A DNA stretch of 64,000 nt from Cupriavidus yeoncheonensis. GTDB lineage: Bacteria > Pseudomonadota > Gammaproteobacteria > Burkholderiales > Burkholderiaceae. The notes below the pieces were generated by a model that ran no database searches, was not told the origin of the DNA, and saw only the letters and a program-made list of their open reading frames with translations. The translations under genes and the position numbers were made by a program. Positions 41,728-52,600 of the stretch are shown in pieces. Numbering within the stretch: the stretch's first letter is position 1; every line of letters begins with the position of its first letter. The DNA lies in assembly GCF_905397275.1 (NCBI RefSeq), contig NZ_CAJPUY010000005.1:186001-250000 (forward strand), written 5' to 3'.

Positions 41728-42183
41728 CTATCTCCTCCGTTGTCTACCTTTTTGTGGTTTATGTTCGTCCTGCCAGCCATGTCGATGAAATCGGAACGGT
41801 GATGACTGGCATGCATCGGTTCAATGAGGCTACCTGAGCCAGGTAAATGCCCGACGCAACCAGTCTGGCGTTGCTGCCGGCAAGGGTCGATTGGCAATGG
41901 CGGGCAAATGTCCGATTTGTTGCAATGTGCCGGCCGGTAGTTGCGAGGGCGACACACAGGGTTTTCGCGCATGCTATCGAGACGATCCGGACTTCAGGGG
42001 CGTTGTCGCCGGCTCGAGTTCGGCACATTGCAACAATGCGGACATTGTTGTGGCGCCGTCATTCGACGGTTCCGGCCGCTTGCCTGACACTGTTCCCACC
42101 AAGACGCCCCTTCCTCCCGCGCGGCAGCTCGCTTCACCGACAGCGTGCCTCGCGGAGGCAATTCTCGAAAAGGTGGAAACTCC
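41728..42183. promoter_or_regulatory. Divergent porin/dehydratase control region
   Basis: No gene is supported in these 456 bases. Apart from the 25-bp inverted-repeat element at 41908-42045, the region should carry promoters for both the porin (minus) and the dehydratase (plus), but no -35/-10 pair stands out. Confidence 0.4.
41908..42045. repeat. Element with 25-bp near-perfect terminal inverted repeats
   Basis: The left arm (41908-41932, starting ATGTCCG and ending TTGTTGCAATGTGCCG) and the right arm (42021-42045) are reverse complements at 23 of 25 positions, with 88 bases between them. The two mismatches are adjacent (positions 8-9). It could be a MITE-like mobile element or a widely spaced pair of operators. 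No direct target duplication was evident. Confidence 0.7.
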
Positions 42184-43923
42184 ATGAAGACTCTCAGGAA
42201 GACGCCCGACACGCTGCGCAGTGCGCGCTGGTTCGCCCCCGATGACCTGCGCTCGTCCAGCCATCGTGCCCGGACCATGCAGATGGGCTACGCACCTTCC
42301 GAGTGGATGGGCAAGCCGGTCATCGCGATCATCAATACCTGGTCGGATATCAACCCGTGCCACGCCCACTTCAAGCAACGCGTCGACGACGTCAAGCGAG
42401 GCATCCTGCAAGCGGGTGGCTTCCCCATCGAATTGCCCGCGATCTCCCTGGCGGAAGTCATGGTCAAGCCGACCACAATGCTGTATCGCAATTTCCTGGC
42501 CATGGAGGCGGAAGAGCTGCTTCGCTCCCACCCTGTCGATGGCGCAGTGCTGATGGGCGGTTGCGACAAGACCACGCCGGGCTTGCTGATGGGCGCGATC
42601 AGCGCGGGCCTGCCCGCCATCTATGTGCCGGCCGGACCGATGCTGCGCGGGAACTACAAGGGCAAGGTGCTGGGATCAGGCTCGGATACGTGGAAGTTCT
42701 GGGACGAACGTCGTGCCGGCAATCTCAGTGAGGTGGAATGGATCGGGATCGAAGGCGGTATCGCACGCAGCCATGGCACCTGCATGACGATGGGCACGGC
42801 AAGCACGATGACTGCCGTTGCCGAATCGATCGGCATGACACTGCCGAATGCGTCTTCGATTCCGGCCGTGGATGCCAGTCATATCCGCATGTGTTCGGAA
42901 TCGGGCCGGCGCATTGTCGACATGGTCTGGGAAGACCTCACGCCGAAGCGCATCCTGTCACGCCAGTCGTTTGAAAATTCGATTGCCGTCGCCATGGCCA
43001 TGGGTTGCTCTACCAATGCAATCATTCACGTCATCGCGATGGCCCGTCGCGCAGGCTTCGATATCGGGCTGGAGGATTTTGACGTGGCCAGCCGAAAGGT
43101 GCCGGTCATCGCCAACATCCGACCCAGCGGCGACAAGTACCTGATGGAGGATTTCTATTACGCGGGCGGATTGCCTGGATTGATGAGCCGCATCCGGGAC
43201 AAACTGAACCTTGACACAAAAACCGTCACGGGCCGTTCGCTGGGAGAAAACATTGAGGGCGCGGCGGTCTACGACGATGACGTCATTCGCACGACGGAAA
43301 ACGCTCTCTACCACGAAGGCGCACTGGCAGTGCTCAAAGGCAATATTGCTCCCGACGGCTGTGTGATGAAACCCAGTGCCTGCGAGAAGCGGTTCTTCAA
43401 GCATACGGGTCCGGCACTCGTGTTCGATGACTATCCATCCATGAAGGAAGCCGTGGACCGTGAAGATCTCGATGTCACGCCAGACCACATCCTGATCCTG
43501 CGCAATGCGGGTCCGCAAGGCGGCCCGGGCATGCCGGAATGGGGCATGCTGCCCATCCCGACGAAGCTGGTGAAGCAAGGTGTCCGCGACATGCTGCGCA
43601 TGTCTGACTCCCGGATGAGCGGCACCAGCTACGGCGCGTGCATTCTCCATGTGTCGCCGGAATCGTATGTCGGGGGGCCTTTCGCGCTGGTACGGACCGG
43701 CGACCTGATTTCGGTCGACATCGATGCACGACGCATCCATCTCGAAGTCTCCGACGAGGAACTGGCACGCCGCCGCGCAGAATGGACGCCACCACCCGCC
43801 CGGTTTGAACGCGGCTATGGCTGGATGTTCTCCCAGCATGTCCGCCAGGCTAACGACGGTTGCGATTTCGACTACCTGGAAACGGATTTCGGCGCACCTG
43901 TTGGCGAACCAAGCATCTATTGA
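42184..43923 (+). CDS. IlvD/Edd-family dehydratase, probable pentonate (L-arabinonate-like) dehydratase
   Basis: The 579-residue enzyme has three conserved cysteine contexts for the iron-sulfur cluster: INTWSDINPCHAHF (about 60), MGGCDKTTPG (about 128) and SHGTCMTMGTASTM (about 201). Its length and the INTWSDINPCHAHF start fit sugar-acid dehydratases (arabinonate/xylonate type) rather than branched-chain DHAD. It removes water from an aldonate to give a 2-keto-3-deoxy acid. The ATG at 42184 is the family-like start. The following dehydrogenases could complete a pathway to 2-oxoglutarate or glycolate. Confidence 0.87.
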   Translation: MKTLRKTPDTLRSARWFAPDDLRSSSHRARTMQMGYAPSEWMGKPVIAIINTWSDINPCHAHFKQRVDDVKRGILQAGGFPIELPAISLAEVMVKPTTMLYRNFLAMEAEELLRSHPVDGAVLMGGCDKTTPGLLMGAISAGLPAIYVPAGPMLRGNYKGKVLGSGSDTWKFWDERRAGNLSEVEWIGIEGGIARSHGTCMTMGTASTMTAVAESIGMTLPNASSIPAVDASHIRMCSESGRRIVDMVWEDLTPKRILSRQSFENSIAVAMAMGCSTNAIIHVIAMARRAGFDIGLEDFDVASRKVPVIANIRPSGDKYLMEDFYYAGGLPGLMSRIRDKLNLDTKTVTGRSLGENIEGAAVYDDDVIRTTENALYHEGALAVLKGNIAPDGCVMKPSACEKRFFKHTGPALVFDDYPSMKEAVDREDLDVTPDHILILRNAGPQGGPGMPEWGMLPIPTKLVKQGVRDMLRMSDSRMSGTSYGACILHVSPESYVGGPFALVRTGDLISVDIDARRIHLEVSDEELARRRAEWTPPPARFERGYGWMFSQHVRQANDGCDFDYLETDFGAPVGEPSIY

Positions 43924-44028
43924 CTCCGAGATGGCAGGAATTCCCCGTCGATCTGTTCGGGAGCCTCGGTATGAACGGTGCCAGCCGGGGTCCGGCAGCT
44001 TGTCGGCTAATCCACTTCAGCGATTCGC

Positions 44029-44976
44029 ATGACCGAAAAATACAAGTTGTTGCAGAGCACTCGCCTGCCACCTGCAGTGGAATCACGGCTCGCAGAGGCG
44101 TACGACGTCCACCCGCTGTGGGCAGAACCCGATGCGTGGAGTTATCTGGCAGCCCACGGCCATGAATTTGATGCGCTGGCGACGACAGCGACAGTGGGTG
44201 CCAGCAAGGGACTGATTGACGCCTTGCCGGCGCTTCGCGTGATCTCGAGCCTGGGCGTGGGCCTGGACAAGCTGGATCTCGAGGCCGCGCGTCGGCGTGG
44301 CATCGCGGTCGGCTATACGCCCGACGTGCTCAATGACTGCGTGGCAGACGTTGCATTTGCTCTTCTGATGGACGTGGCGAGGCGCGTGAGTGCCGGCGAC
44401 CGCTTTGTCCGGCGGGGTGACTGGACCAGCCGGCCGTTTCCGCTTTCCACGCGCGTCAGCGGCAAACGCCTGGGTCTCGTAGGCATGGGCCGGATCGGGC
44501 GAGTGATTGCGAAGCGCAGCGTGGGATTCGACATGCCGGTGCGCTATTACAGCCGTCGGGCGGTGCCGGATGTTGCTTACGAAAGAGCGGCCTCTCTCGT
44601 TGAACTCGCGGAGTGGGCCGATTTCCTCGTGATTGCGACGGCTGGGGGACCGGAAACGCGACATCTCATTGATGCTGGCGTGCTCGATGCCCTCGGCCGG
44701 ACGGGCTATCTCATCAATATTGCCCGCGGCACTGTGGTTGATGAGGCTGCACTGGTCGATGCCCTGGTAAGCGGCCGCATCGCCGGCGCTGGCCTGGATG
44801 TCTATGAGAACGAGCCACAGGTGCCCGAGGCGCTGGTTGGACTCGACAACGTCGTGCTGCTGCCGCACGTTGCGAGTGCCACCGAGGAGACACGCAAGGC
44901 GATGGGCGACCTGGTTCTTGACAACCTGCACGGCTACTTTTCCACCGAGTGCGTCAGAGTTTCTGCATTGGAATAG
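44029..44976 (+). CDS. NADP-type 2-hydroxyacid dehydrogenase (hydroxypyruvate/glyoxylate reductase-like)
   Basis: The 315-residue protein has [16 protein letters not shown] (about 145-160) and YYSRRAVPD at the end of strand beta-2. The SRR sequence favours NADPH over NADH. Catalytic Arg is in [14 protein letters not shown], Glu in YENEPQVP and His in [13 protein letters not shown]. It is encoded 105 bases after the dehydratase and 130 bases before the aldehyde dehydrogenase, all on one strand. It could reduce a 2-oxoacid or oxidise a hydroxyacid from the sugar-acid pathway. Confidence 0.87.
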   Translation: MTEKYKLLQSTRLPPAVESRLAEAYDVHPLWAEPDAWSYLAAHGHEFDALATTATVGASKGLIDALPALRVISSLGVGLDKLDLEAARRRGIAVGYTPDVLNDCVADVAFALLMDVARRVSAGDRFVRRGDWTSRPFPLSTRVSGKRLGLVGMGRIGRVIAKRSVGFDMPVRYYSRRAVPDVAYERAASLVELAEWADFLVIATAGGPETRHLIDAGVLDALGRTGYLINIARGTVVDEAALVDALVSGRIAGAGLDVYENEPQVPEALVGLDNVVLLPHVASATEETRKAMGDLVLDNLHGYFSTECVRVSALE

Positions 44977-45106
44977 CCAAAAAGGGAGCTCCTTCCAGCG
45001 ATCAAGATGTGCGAGGTCCGGTCGACGGGCCATGCGATGGTGCTGTTTGTCTTTCGGTGGGCCGGATTACCGAGAGTGTTCACTTACAAGACGAAAGATT
45101 GCGTTC

Positions 45107-46546
45107 ATGACATATCCCGATGTTCAGCTCTTCATTGATGGGCAATGGCAGGACGCCGCCGGCGGCGAGACACTGGCAGTGTTCAACCCCGTCACGGGCA
45201 AGGAGATTGGTCGCGTGGCACACGCGAGAATTGCAGACCTCGACCGTGCGTTGGCGGCGGCCCAAAGAGGTTTCGAGACCTGGCGAGAATTGCCCGCTAT
45301 CGAACGCAATCAGATAATGCGTCGCGCTGCAGCGCTGATGCGCGAGCGCGCGGCGGAGATTGGCCGTGTGCTCACGCAGGAGCAGGGCAAGCCTTTCGCC
45401 GAAGCGAAGGGCGAAGCCATGGCGGCCGCGGACATCATCGAGTGGTTCGCGGACGAAGGCTTGCGCGTCTACGGCCGGCTGGTCCCGTCGCGCTTCAGTC
45501 TCTCGACGCGCCAGATGGTGGTCAAGGATCCCGTCGGTCCGGTCGCGGCATTCACGCCGTGGAATTTCCCGATCAATCAGGTAGTCCGCAAACTCGGTGC
45601 GGCATTGGCCTGCGGCTGTTCCATGATCGTCAAGGCACCGGAGGAGACGCCCGCCTCACCGGCAGAATTGATTCGTGCGTTTGCGGACGCCGGCCTGCCT
45701 GCAGGCGTCCTCGGACTGGTCTATGGAAACCCTGTCGAGATCTCGAACTACCTGATCCCGCATCCGACTATCCGGAAGGTCACGTTCACGGGTTCCACAC
45801 CGGTTGGCAAACAACTCGCTGCGCTCGCCGGTCAGCACATGAAGCGTGTGACGATGGAGTTGGGCGGGCATGCGCCCGTGATCGTCTGCGAGGATGCGGA
45901 CATTGCCTTGGCCGTCAGGGCTGCCGGTGCGGCAAAGTTCCGCAATGCCGGGCAGGTTTGCATCTCTCCCACGCGATTCCTGGTGCATGAAAGTGTCAAG
46001 TGCGAGTTCGTCGCGGAGCTGGTCAGGTACACACAAGGGTTGACGGTCGGTGACGGCCTCCAGGAAGGCACCAGGATGGGTCCGCTGGCCAACGCCCGAC
46101 GGGTGACCGCCATGGCCGAGTTCACGCAGGACGCCATGGAGAAAGGGGCCACGTTGGCGTTTGGCGGGGAACGACTCGGTGACGCCGGCAACTTCTGGCG
46201 CCCCACGATCCTGACTGATGTTCCGCTCGAGGCGAAGGTATTCAACGATGAGCCCTTTGGCCCCATGGCAGCGATTCGAGGATTCCATACCATGGAGGAG
46301 GCCATTGCCGAGGCAAACCGCCTTTCGTTTGGCTTGGCTGGCTATGCGTTCACGCGGTCGCTGAAGCATGCCGACTTGCTCGCGCGCAAGATTGAAGTCG
46401 GCATGCTGTGGGTCAACATGCCTGCGATGCCTTCGGCCGAGTTGCCGTTCGGCGGGATCAAGGATTCGGGTTATGGCTCGGAGGGTGGGCCCGAAGCGAT
46501 GGATGCCTATTTGAACGTGCGTGCCATCTCGGTTGCGAATGTTTAG
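45107..46546 (+). CDS. NAD(P)-dependent succinate/2-oxoglutarate-semialdehyde-type dehydrogenase
   Basis: The 479-residue aldehyde dehydrogenase carries [34 protein letters not shown] for cofactor, catalytic Glu in [11 protein letters not shown] (about 252) and Cys in [12 protein letters not shown] (about 286). It is closest in style to succinate-semialdehyde and 2,5-dioxopentanoate dehydrogenases. After an aldonate dehydratase this would fit oxidation of 2-oxoglutarate semialdehyde to 2-oxoglutarate (non-phosphorylative pentose route), but the needed 2-keto-3-deoxypentonate dehydratase is not seen here. Confidence 0.87.
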   Translation: MTYPDVQLFIDGQWQDAAGGETLAVFNPVTGKEIGRVAHARIADLDRALAAAQRGFETWRELPAIERNQIMRRAAALMRERAAEIGRVLTQEQGKPFAEAKGEAMAAADIIEWFADEGLRVYGRLVPSRFSLSTRQMVVKDPVGPVAAFTPWNFPINQVVRKLGAALACGCSMIVKAPEETPASPAELIRAFADAGLPAGVLGLVYGNPVEISNYLIPHPTIRKVTFTGSTPVGKQLAALAGQHMKRVTMELGGHAPVIVCEDADIALAVRAAGAAKFRNAGQVCISPTRFLVHESVKCEFVAELVRYTQGLTVGDGLQEGTRMGPLANARRVTAMAEFTQDAMEKGATLAFGGERLGDAGNFWRPTILTDVPLEAKVFNDEPFGPMAAIRGFHTMEEAIAEANRLSFGLAGYAFTRSLKHADLLARKIEVGMLWVNMPAMPSAELPFGGIKDSGYGSEGGPEAMDAYLNVRAISVANV

Positions 46547-46582
46547 GTGAGCCCTTTAGGTCAACCCATTAACCTGTTCCAG

Positions 46583-46605
46583 GCTGCGCACATGTCTTGT
46601 GCAGC
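46583..46605. terminator. Hairpin after the semialdehyde dehydrogenase gene
   Basis: GCTGCGCACA (46583-46592) pairs with TGTGCAGC (46598-46605) with a two-base bulge, followed by a T-rich TTCTCTTGT. It begins 37 bases after the stop and is a fair terminator. The rest of the gap to 46844 shows no gene. Confidence 0.5.
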
Positions 46606-46844
46606 GTTCTCTTGTATGCGGCGGGTGCAGGTATCTCTGAAAGTCCGAATTCAGGATCCTGGCTCCTTCCCGGGTGTCGGCCACGCAGACCTTCAGCCAA
46701 TGCAGATCCCCAAAGCCCTATGGCGATCATGTCATCCACCGTCGCACTTATCCAATGGATCCGCATACTTCCGGACCATTTTCGTTCGCCACCGACGCGA
46801 ACACCGGGGCCAACACATCATTCCGCTTGAAAGGAGGCCCTGAC

Positions 46845-47057
46845 ATGGCCAGATTGGAAGAAGGACAGGTCGCCGTCATTACCGGTGCAGCCGCGGGCAT
46901 GGGATTCGCGTTGGCTGAAGCCGTCTTGCGCAAGGGCATGCGCGTAGTCATCACGGATCGGCACAGCTTCGCCCAGCCCTTCCCGACGCTGCTGACTCAG
47001 CTCACGTCGAGTCCCAACGCACCGGCGCTCTATCCGGTCGGCAAGCGACTGAAATGA
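46845..47057 (+). pseudogene. Truncated SDR dehydrogenase remnant
   Basis: The frame starts with an intact SDR N-terminus: GQVAVITGAAAGMGFALAEAVLRKGMRVVITD (the GxxxGxG nucleotide loop), preceded by a very strong AAGGAGG ribosome site. After residue about 40 the sequence jumps to RHSFAQPFPTLLTQLTSSPN and stops at 70 residues, lacking NNAG and YxxxK. A large internal deletion joining N- and C-terminal ends of a normal SDR is the simplest reading. Its stop overlaps the start of the Bug gene (ATGA), so its translation may still couple to that gene. Confidence 0.65.
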
Positions 47058-48055
47058 AGGCGGAAGCGGATAGCGCGATGAAAACGATACGACAACGCAT
47101 TAGCCGCGCTATTGGCGCGATGGCGCTGGCAGCCTGTGCTACCGGCGCGCTGGCCGAGGCGGCATACCCGACGCGGCCAATACGCATGATCGTCCCCTGG
47201 CCAGCGGGCGGCAGCGTGGATATCGCCACCCGCATCGTGACGGAGCGGGCCTCCGCCGGGCTTGGGCAGCCGATCATCGTGGAGAACAGGCCGGGTGCCA
47301 CGGGGAACATCGGTGCCGTGGCGGCCGTGAAGTCCGCGCCCGACGGGTACACGTTGCTGGTCGCCACCAGTGCGATGATCATCAACCAGAGCCTGAATGA
47401 CAGCCTGCCATACAACCTGGCAAAGGATTTTAGCCCGGTCAGCACGCTCGTGACCTCGAACTATGTGCTGGTCGTGAACCCTTCGCTGGCCGGATCGGTG
47501 CAGGAACTGGTAAGCAAGGCCAGGGCCCAGCCGGGCCGGATCACGTATGCGTCGTCCGGCGAGGGAACACAGCTTCACCTGATCGGCGAGGCGTTCCAGA
47601 AGCAGACGGGGGTGAACATCGTCCATGTCCCATACAAAGGGGCGCCGCCGGCGCTGGTGGACATGGTGGGCGGCCACATCGCGATGATGTTCCCCGGCTT
47701 TCCGGTGGTGGCCCCGCTGCTGAAGTCCGGCCAGCTCAAGGCTCTCGCCGTGGTGGGCAAGCACCGGCTGCCCGGCCTGCCGGACACGCCGACGCTCGCC
47801 GAAGCGGGCGTGCCCGGCATTGACTCCGCGGAATGGTATGGCGTAGTGACGCCTGCCGGTACGCCCGCCAGCGTCGTGACCAGGCTCAACGACGAATTCG
47901 TCAAGGCTCTCCGCAGCCCGGACGTTCGCCAGCGCCTGACGAGCCGCGGCTTCGAACCGGGTGGCAGCACGCCGGGGGCATTTGCAGAGCTGATACAGGC
48001 GGACGAAAAGAAATGGCCTGTCGTGGTGAAGCAGGCCGGCCTGCATCGCGAGTAG
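47054..48055 (+). CDS. Bug-family periplasmic receptor
   Basis: The 333-residue protein has a signal peptide (AIGAMALAACATGALAEA, cleavage near residue 36) and a complete Bug fold: YPTRPIRMIVPWPAGGSVDIATRI, VENRPGATGNIGA, IVHVPYKGAPPALVDMVGG. The start overlaps the truncated SDR stop; MKTIRQR at 47078 is an alternative start with a shorter signal n-region. It is the third orphan Bug receptor in the window. Ligand unknown, perhaps the hydroxyacid of the preceding genes. Confidence 0.86.
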   Translation: MKAEADSAMKTIRQRISRAIGAMALAACATGALAEAAYPTRPIRMIVPWPAGGSVDIATRIVTERASAGLGQPIIVENRPGATGNIGAVAAVKSAPDGYTLLVATSAMIINQSLNDSLPYNLAKDFSPVSTLVTSNYVLVVNPSLAGSVQELVSKARAQPGRITYASSGEGTQLHLIGEAFQKQTGVNIVHVPYKGAPPALVDMVGGHIAMMFPGFPVVAPLLKSGQLKALAVVGKHRLPGLPDTPTLAEAGVPGIDSAEWYGVVTPAGTPASVVTRLNDEFVKALRSPDVRQRLTSRGFEPGGSTPGAFAELIQADEKKWPVVVKQAGLHRE

Positions 48056-48250
48056 CAGCACTTGTGCGGACGCGACCGCTTCGAGAACGGATGCTTCTCA
48101 CAATCTGTGCTGGCCTCGTAGCTATGAAGATTTCCGGCAGGGTTCCACAGTGAGGCGTGGCGGCAGTAACGGGCGCACGGCTTGCTTGTGGCTGCAACGG
48201 AACTTCATACGACAGACGGAAACAAGGCGGTCCCCGCGGCCAGGTACGCC

Positions 48251-49672
48251 TCACATCGAAACAGACTTCACTTCCAGGTACTCCGTCAACCCATGGGCGC
48301 CGTTTTCGCGGCCGTTGCCGGACGACTTGTAGCCGCCAAACGGCAACGAGAAGTCCACCGGAGCACCGTTTATCCTGACGGAGCCCGCGCGAAGCCGAGC
48401 CGCCACACGCAGAGCGCGGGCGCGGTCGGCCGACGCAATATAGGCGGCGAGGCCGTAGTTCGTGTCGTTGGCGATCTCGATGCCATCGTCCTCGGCATCG
48501 TACGGAATTATCACGAGCACCGGCCCGAAAATTTCCTCGCGCGCGATGGTCATGGCGTTGTTGACGTCGGCTAAGACGGTCGGGCGCGCGTAAAAGCCCT
48601 TGTCGAGACCTTCGGGGCGACCCGGACCACCGGCGATCACGCGCGCACCTTCCTCGATGCCGACGCCGATCATGTGCTGCACCTTCTCGTACTGCGCGCG
48701 GTTCGAGATCGGGCCAAGCTTCGTTGCCGGGTCCGCCGGATCGCCGACCCTCAGCGCGTTGGCAGTTGCGGCGGCCACGGCAACGGCTTCGTCGTAGCGG
48801 GTGCGCGGCACGAGCATGCGCGTGGGCGCGATGCAGGTCTGGCCAGAATTCATCATGATCGACGCCACGCCGCCTTGCACGGCATCCGCGATGTCGGCGT
48901 CGTCGAGGATCAGGAGCGGCGACTTCCCGCCGAGTTCCTGATGCACGCGCTTGACCGTCGGCGCGGCGCTGATCGCCACTTCCACACCGGCGCGCGTCGA
49001 GCCGGTGATCGAGATCACGTCGACTTCGGGGTGCGACGACAGCCGCGCGCCCACCGACTTGCCCTCGCCGTAGATCATGTTGAACACGCCGGCCGGCGTG
49101 CCGGCGTCGTGCATGATCTGCGCGAACAGGTGCGCGTCGAGCGGCGCGATTTCGGAGGGCTTGAGAACGATCGTGCAGCCGGCGGCGATGGCCGCGCTGA
49201 CTTTCGTCGCAATCAGCATCAGCGGCCAGTTCCACGCCGTGACCAGCGCGGCGACACCGATCGGCTCGCGGCGCACGAAGTTCCGGCCGTGCTCGGTTTC
49301 GAACTCGAAGGTGCGCAGCGCTTCGAGCGTTGCGTTCATGGCCGCAAGGCCGACAGGGGCCTGCACGGCGTTGCACACGCCGACCGGCGCACCCATTTCG
49401 GTACGCACGGCCTCGGCCAGTTCGCCGAGGCGTTCCTTGTAGAGCGCCATGATGCGGCCGAGCAGCGCGATGCGGTCTTCGCGGCTCGACTGCGACCACG
49501 ACGGGAACGCGGCGCGCGCGGCGGCCACGGCACGGTCGGCGTCGGCGGCAGTGCCGAGGGACAGCTTGCCGATGACTTCTTCGGTGGCCGGGTTGACGAT
49601 GTCCATCGTGGTCGCGCCGGCGGCCGGCGGGATCCACTCGCCATGGATATAGAAGGTGTCGATTCTCTTCAT
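48251..49672 (-). CDS. Aldehyde dehydrogenase downstream of the alcohol dehydrogenase-sulfatase fusion
   Basis: The 473-residue NAD(P) aldehyde dehydrogenase carries VTAWNWPLMLIATKVSAAIAAGC, ITGSTRAGVEVA, catalytic Glu in QELGGKSPLLIL and Cys in NSGQTCIAPTRM, plus the C-terminal LPFGGYKSSGNGREN. The ATG at 49672 lies 9 bases after the stop of the fusion gene, so the two form an operon. A TTG at 49684 overlapping that stop is an alternative. In context it would oxidise the fatty aldehyde made by the GMC domain to the fatty acid. Confidence 0.88.
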   Translation of the reverse strand: MKRIDTFYIHGEWIPPAAGATTMDIVNPATEEVIGKLSLGTAADADRAVAAARAAFPSWSQSSREDRIALLGRIMALYKERLGELAEAVRTEMGAPVGVCNAVQAPVGLAAMNATLEALRTFEFETEHGRNFVRREPIGVAALVTAWNWPLMLIATKVSAAIAAGCTIVLKPSEIAPLDAHLFAQIMHDAGTPAGVFNMIYGEGKSVGARLSSHPEVDVISITGSTRAGVEVAISAAPTVKRVHQELGGKSPLLILDDADIADAVQGGVASIMMNSGQTCIAPTRMLVPRTRYDEAVAVAAATANALRVGDPADPATKLGPISNRAQYEKVQHMIGVGIEEGARVIAGGPGRPEGLDKGFYARPTVLADVNNAMTIAREEIFGPVLVIIPYDAEDDGIEIANDTNYGLAAYIASADRARALRVAARLRAGSVRINGAPVDFSLPFGGYKSSGNGRENGAHGLTEYLEVKSVSM

Positions 49673-49680
49673 GGTGGTGA

Positions 49681-52600
49681 TCAATGCTCCGCGATCGGCG
49701 TCACGATGTTGAACGAAGGATCGAACGTGGTCATGAAGCCCATCAGTTCGGCGAGCTTGCTTCGGTCGCCATCGATCTTGACCTCGCCGCCGCGCAGGGC
49801 ATCGGGCAGTGTGACCTGGCGCAGGCTGATGCGGTCCAGCGTCGCCTTGCTCATCGTCACGGTCGCATCGGCCTTAGGATGCTGCAAGCCTTCGCGATAG
49901 GTGAGCACGCCATTGCGCAGCGTTACCGCGAACGGCTGCTTCAGGTCGGAGAACACCCAGTTCAGCGTCATGTCGTGGCCGACCGCCTTGTCGGAGTCGA
50001 GCCGCACGCCCATGTAGTCAAAGAACATCGAAGGCTCCAGCGCACGGACCAGATCCTCCGCCTGCCGCGTGGAATACGAGCGCGGCCCGTTGCGAAGCTC
50101 CAGCGCCCCGGTCAGGTACATGTTCCGCCACAGCGAGTTCTCGGCCTGATAGCCGAGTTGCTCGAGCGCGTCGGCCTGCGCGTTGCGCGCTTCCTGGTTC
50201 TGCGGTTCGGCGAAGACAAGACGGTTGCCGATCTCGGCTGCCCAGCGATAATCGCCCCTGGCGATGGCGTCGCGCATCATCGCCAGCACCTTGCGCGCGC
50301 CGCCCATCGCCTCGACGTAGCGCCGGCCGGCCGCTTCGGGTTCGAGCGGATTCAGGTTGGCCGGATTGGCGTCGTAGAAGCCCAGATAGCGCTGGTACAC
50401 CGCGCGCGAATTGAAGCTGAGCGAACCGTAGTAGCCGCGCGCGTACCACTTCTTCTCAAGGTCGCCGGGCAGCTTCTGCATCGCTTGCGCGATCTGCATC
50501 GGCGTCAGGCCCTGGTTCAGCAGGTGCAGCGTGCGGTCGTTGAGGTAGGTGTAGGTGTCACGCTGGTCGGCCAGCAGCGTCCGGATGCGCTCGCCGCCCC
50601 AGGTCGGCCAGTTGTGCTGCGCGAGCAGGACGTCAGTCTTGTCACCGTAGCGCACCAGGCTTTCGTCGAGGAACTTGCCCCAGGCCTTCGGATCGCGCAC
50701 CAGCGCGCCACGCGGCGTGAGGATGTTGTGCATCGTCCGCGTCGCGTTCTCGGCCATGCACAGCGCGCGCATCTGCGGCAGGTAGAAGTTCATCTCGGCC
50801 GGCGCCTCGGTTCCCGGCGTGAACTGGAATTCGAAGTCGATGCCCGCGATCCGGCGCGTTTCGTATGGCTTTGAAATCGAAACGGTCGGCGCGATCAGGC
50901 TGATGGTCCCGCCTGCGATACTGCTCTTGCCGATGCCGGTATCGACCTGCCCATGTTCGCCGCGCGGCACGCCGGACCCGGCCTGATATACCGCGCGCCG
51001 GAACATCGCCGTGCCGGCGAAGACGTTCTCGCTGACGGCTTCCTGCATGAACCCCGCCGGCGCATAGATTGCCACCTTGCCCGACTTGACGTCGGCTTCG
51101 TCGATGACGCCGCGCACCCCGCCGAAATGGTCGACATGACTGTGCGTGTAGATCACGGCCGCCACTGGCTTGTGCGGACGGTTGGCGTAGTAGAGCGCGA
51201 GCGCGGCCCTGGCCGTCTCGGTGTACATCAGCGGGTCGACCAGTATGATGCCGCGATCGCCTTCGACGATGGTCATGTTCGCCAGGTCCATGCCGCGCAC
51301 CTGGAACACGCGATCCGTCACCTTGAACAGGCCGGCGTTGCTGTTGAGCTGCGCCATGCGCCACAGGCTCGGGTTGACCGAATCCGGACTTTTCGCCGCG
51401 CTCTGGAACGCGTAGGCGGAAACACTGCGAATGGGCTTGCCGTCGGCGTTGAGGATGTCGCCGGTGAACGGTGCGACCAGGCCGCGGCTGGCCTCTTCGT
51501 AGTCCTTGCGGTCGTCGAACGGCAGCTGCTGCAGCAGGGCGGCATTCGCCGCCGTGGTGATCGCGCTGGCCGGCTTGGGCTGTTCGGCGGCGTTCACGGC
51601 TTGCGCGCTGGATGCGACCACGAGCGCGGCAGCGGTCGCCAGCGTCTTCCAATGGTTCCGGGGCGAGGACCCTTGCGACGCGGCGTTCGCCCGCGCGGCG
51701 CCGGCCGCTTCGCGCTGTGCGACCGGCTCCGCTGCGGCTTCCGGGGTCTCCTGCCGGAACGAAACAGCGTCGGCGCGACGGATGCCGCGCACCAGATCGG
51801 CCGCCTTCTCGCCGATCATGATGGCGGGCGCGTTCGTATTGCCGCCGATCACGGTCGGCATGATCGAAGCATCCACCACGCGCAGGCCCTCGACGCCACG
51901 CACGCGCAGTTCGCTATCGACCACCGACAGCGCATCGCTGCCCATGCGGCAGGTACCGACCGGATGGAAGATGATGTCGGCCTGGTCGCGGATCCATTCA
52001 CGCACGGCCTGGTCGTCGCTGCCATCGAGGCGAAGATGGTCGTAGTTGTGCGCCGCCCCGCCCAGCGACGCGAGCGAAGGCTGCGCCAGGATGCGCCGCG
52101 CGATGCGAACGCCTGCGACCATCGTATCCATATCGCGCGGGTCGGACAGGAGGTTCTGGTCGATGCGCGGCGCAACGCGTGTGTCGGCGGACGCGAGCAG
52201 CACCTGTCCGCGGCTATGCGGGCGCAGCACGCAAGCATGCAGGCAGTAGCCATGCACACTGCGCTGCTTCGAATCGCCGAGCGTTGTCGAGAAGTGCAGT
52301 TGCAGATCGGGATTGGCGAGGTCCGGGTGGCTTTTCACGAAGCCGCCTGTCTCGGCGATATTCGACGCGAACATGCCGAACCGCTCCTTCTTGTAGCGGC
52401 GCCATTCGCCAAGCAGGCGCAGGCCGCCGCGCACGCTCGCCGCGTAAAGGTCCGTGCTGCGCAGGCGATGCTGCAGTTTGATGTCCGGATGCTCCTGCAG
52501 GTTCTGACCCACGCCGGGCGCATCGGCTACCAGTTCGATGCCCTGTTCGCGCAGGTGCGCGGCCGGTCCGATGCCGGACGCCATCAGCAATTGCGGCGAG

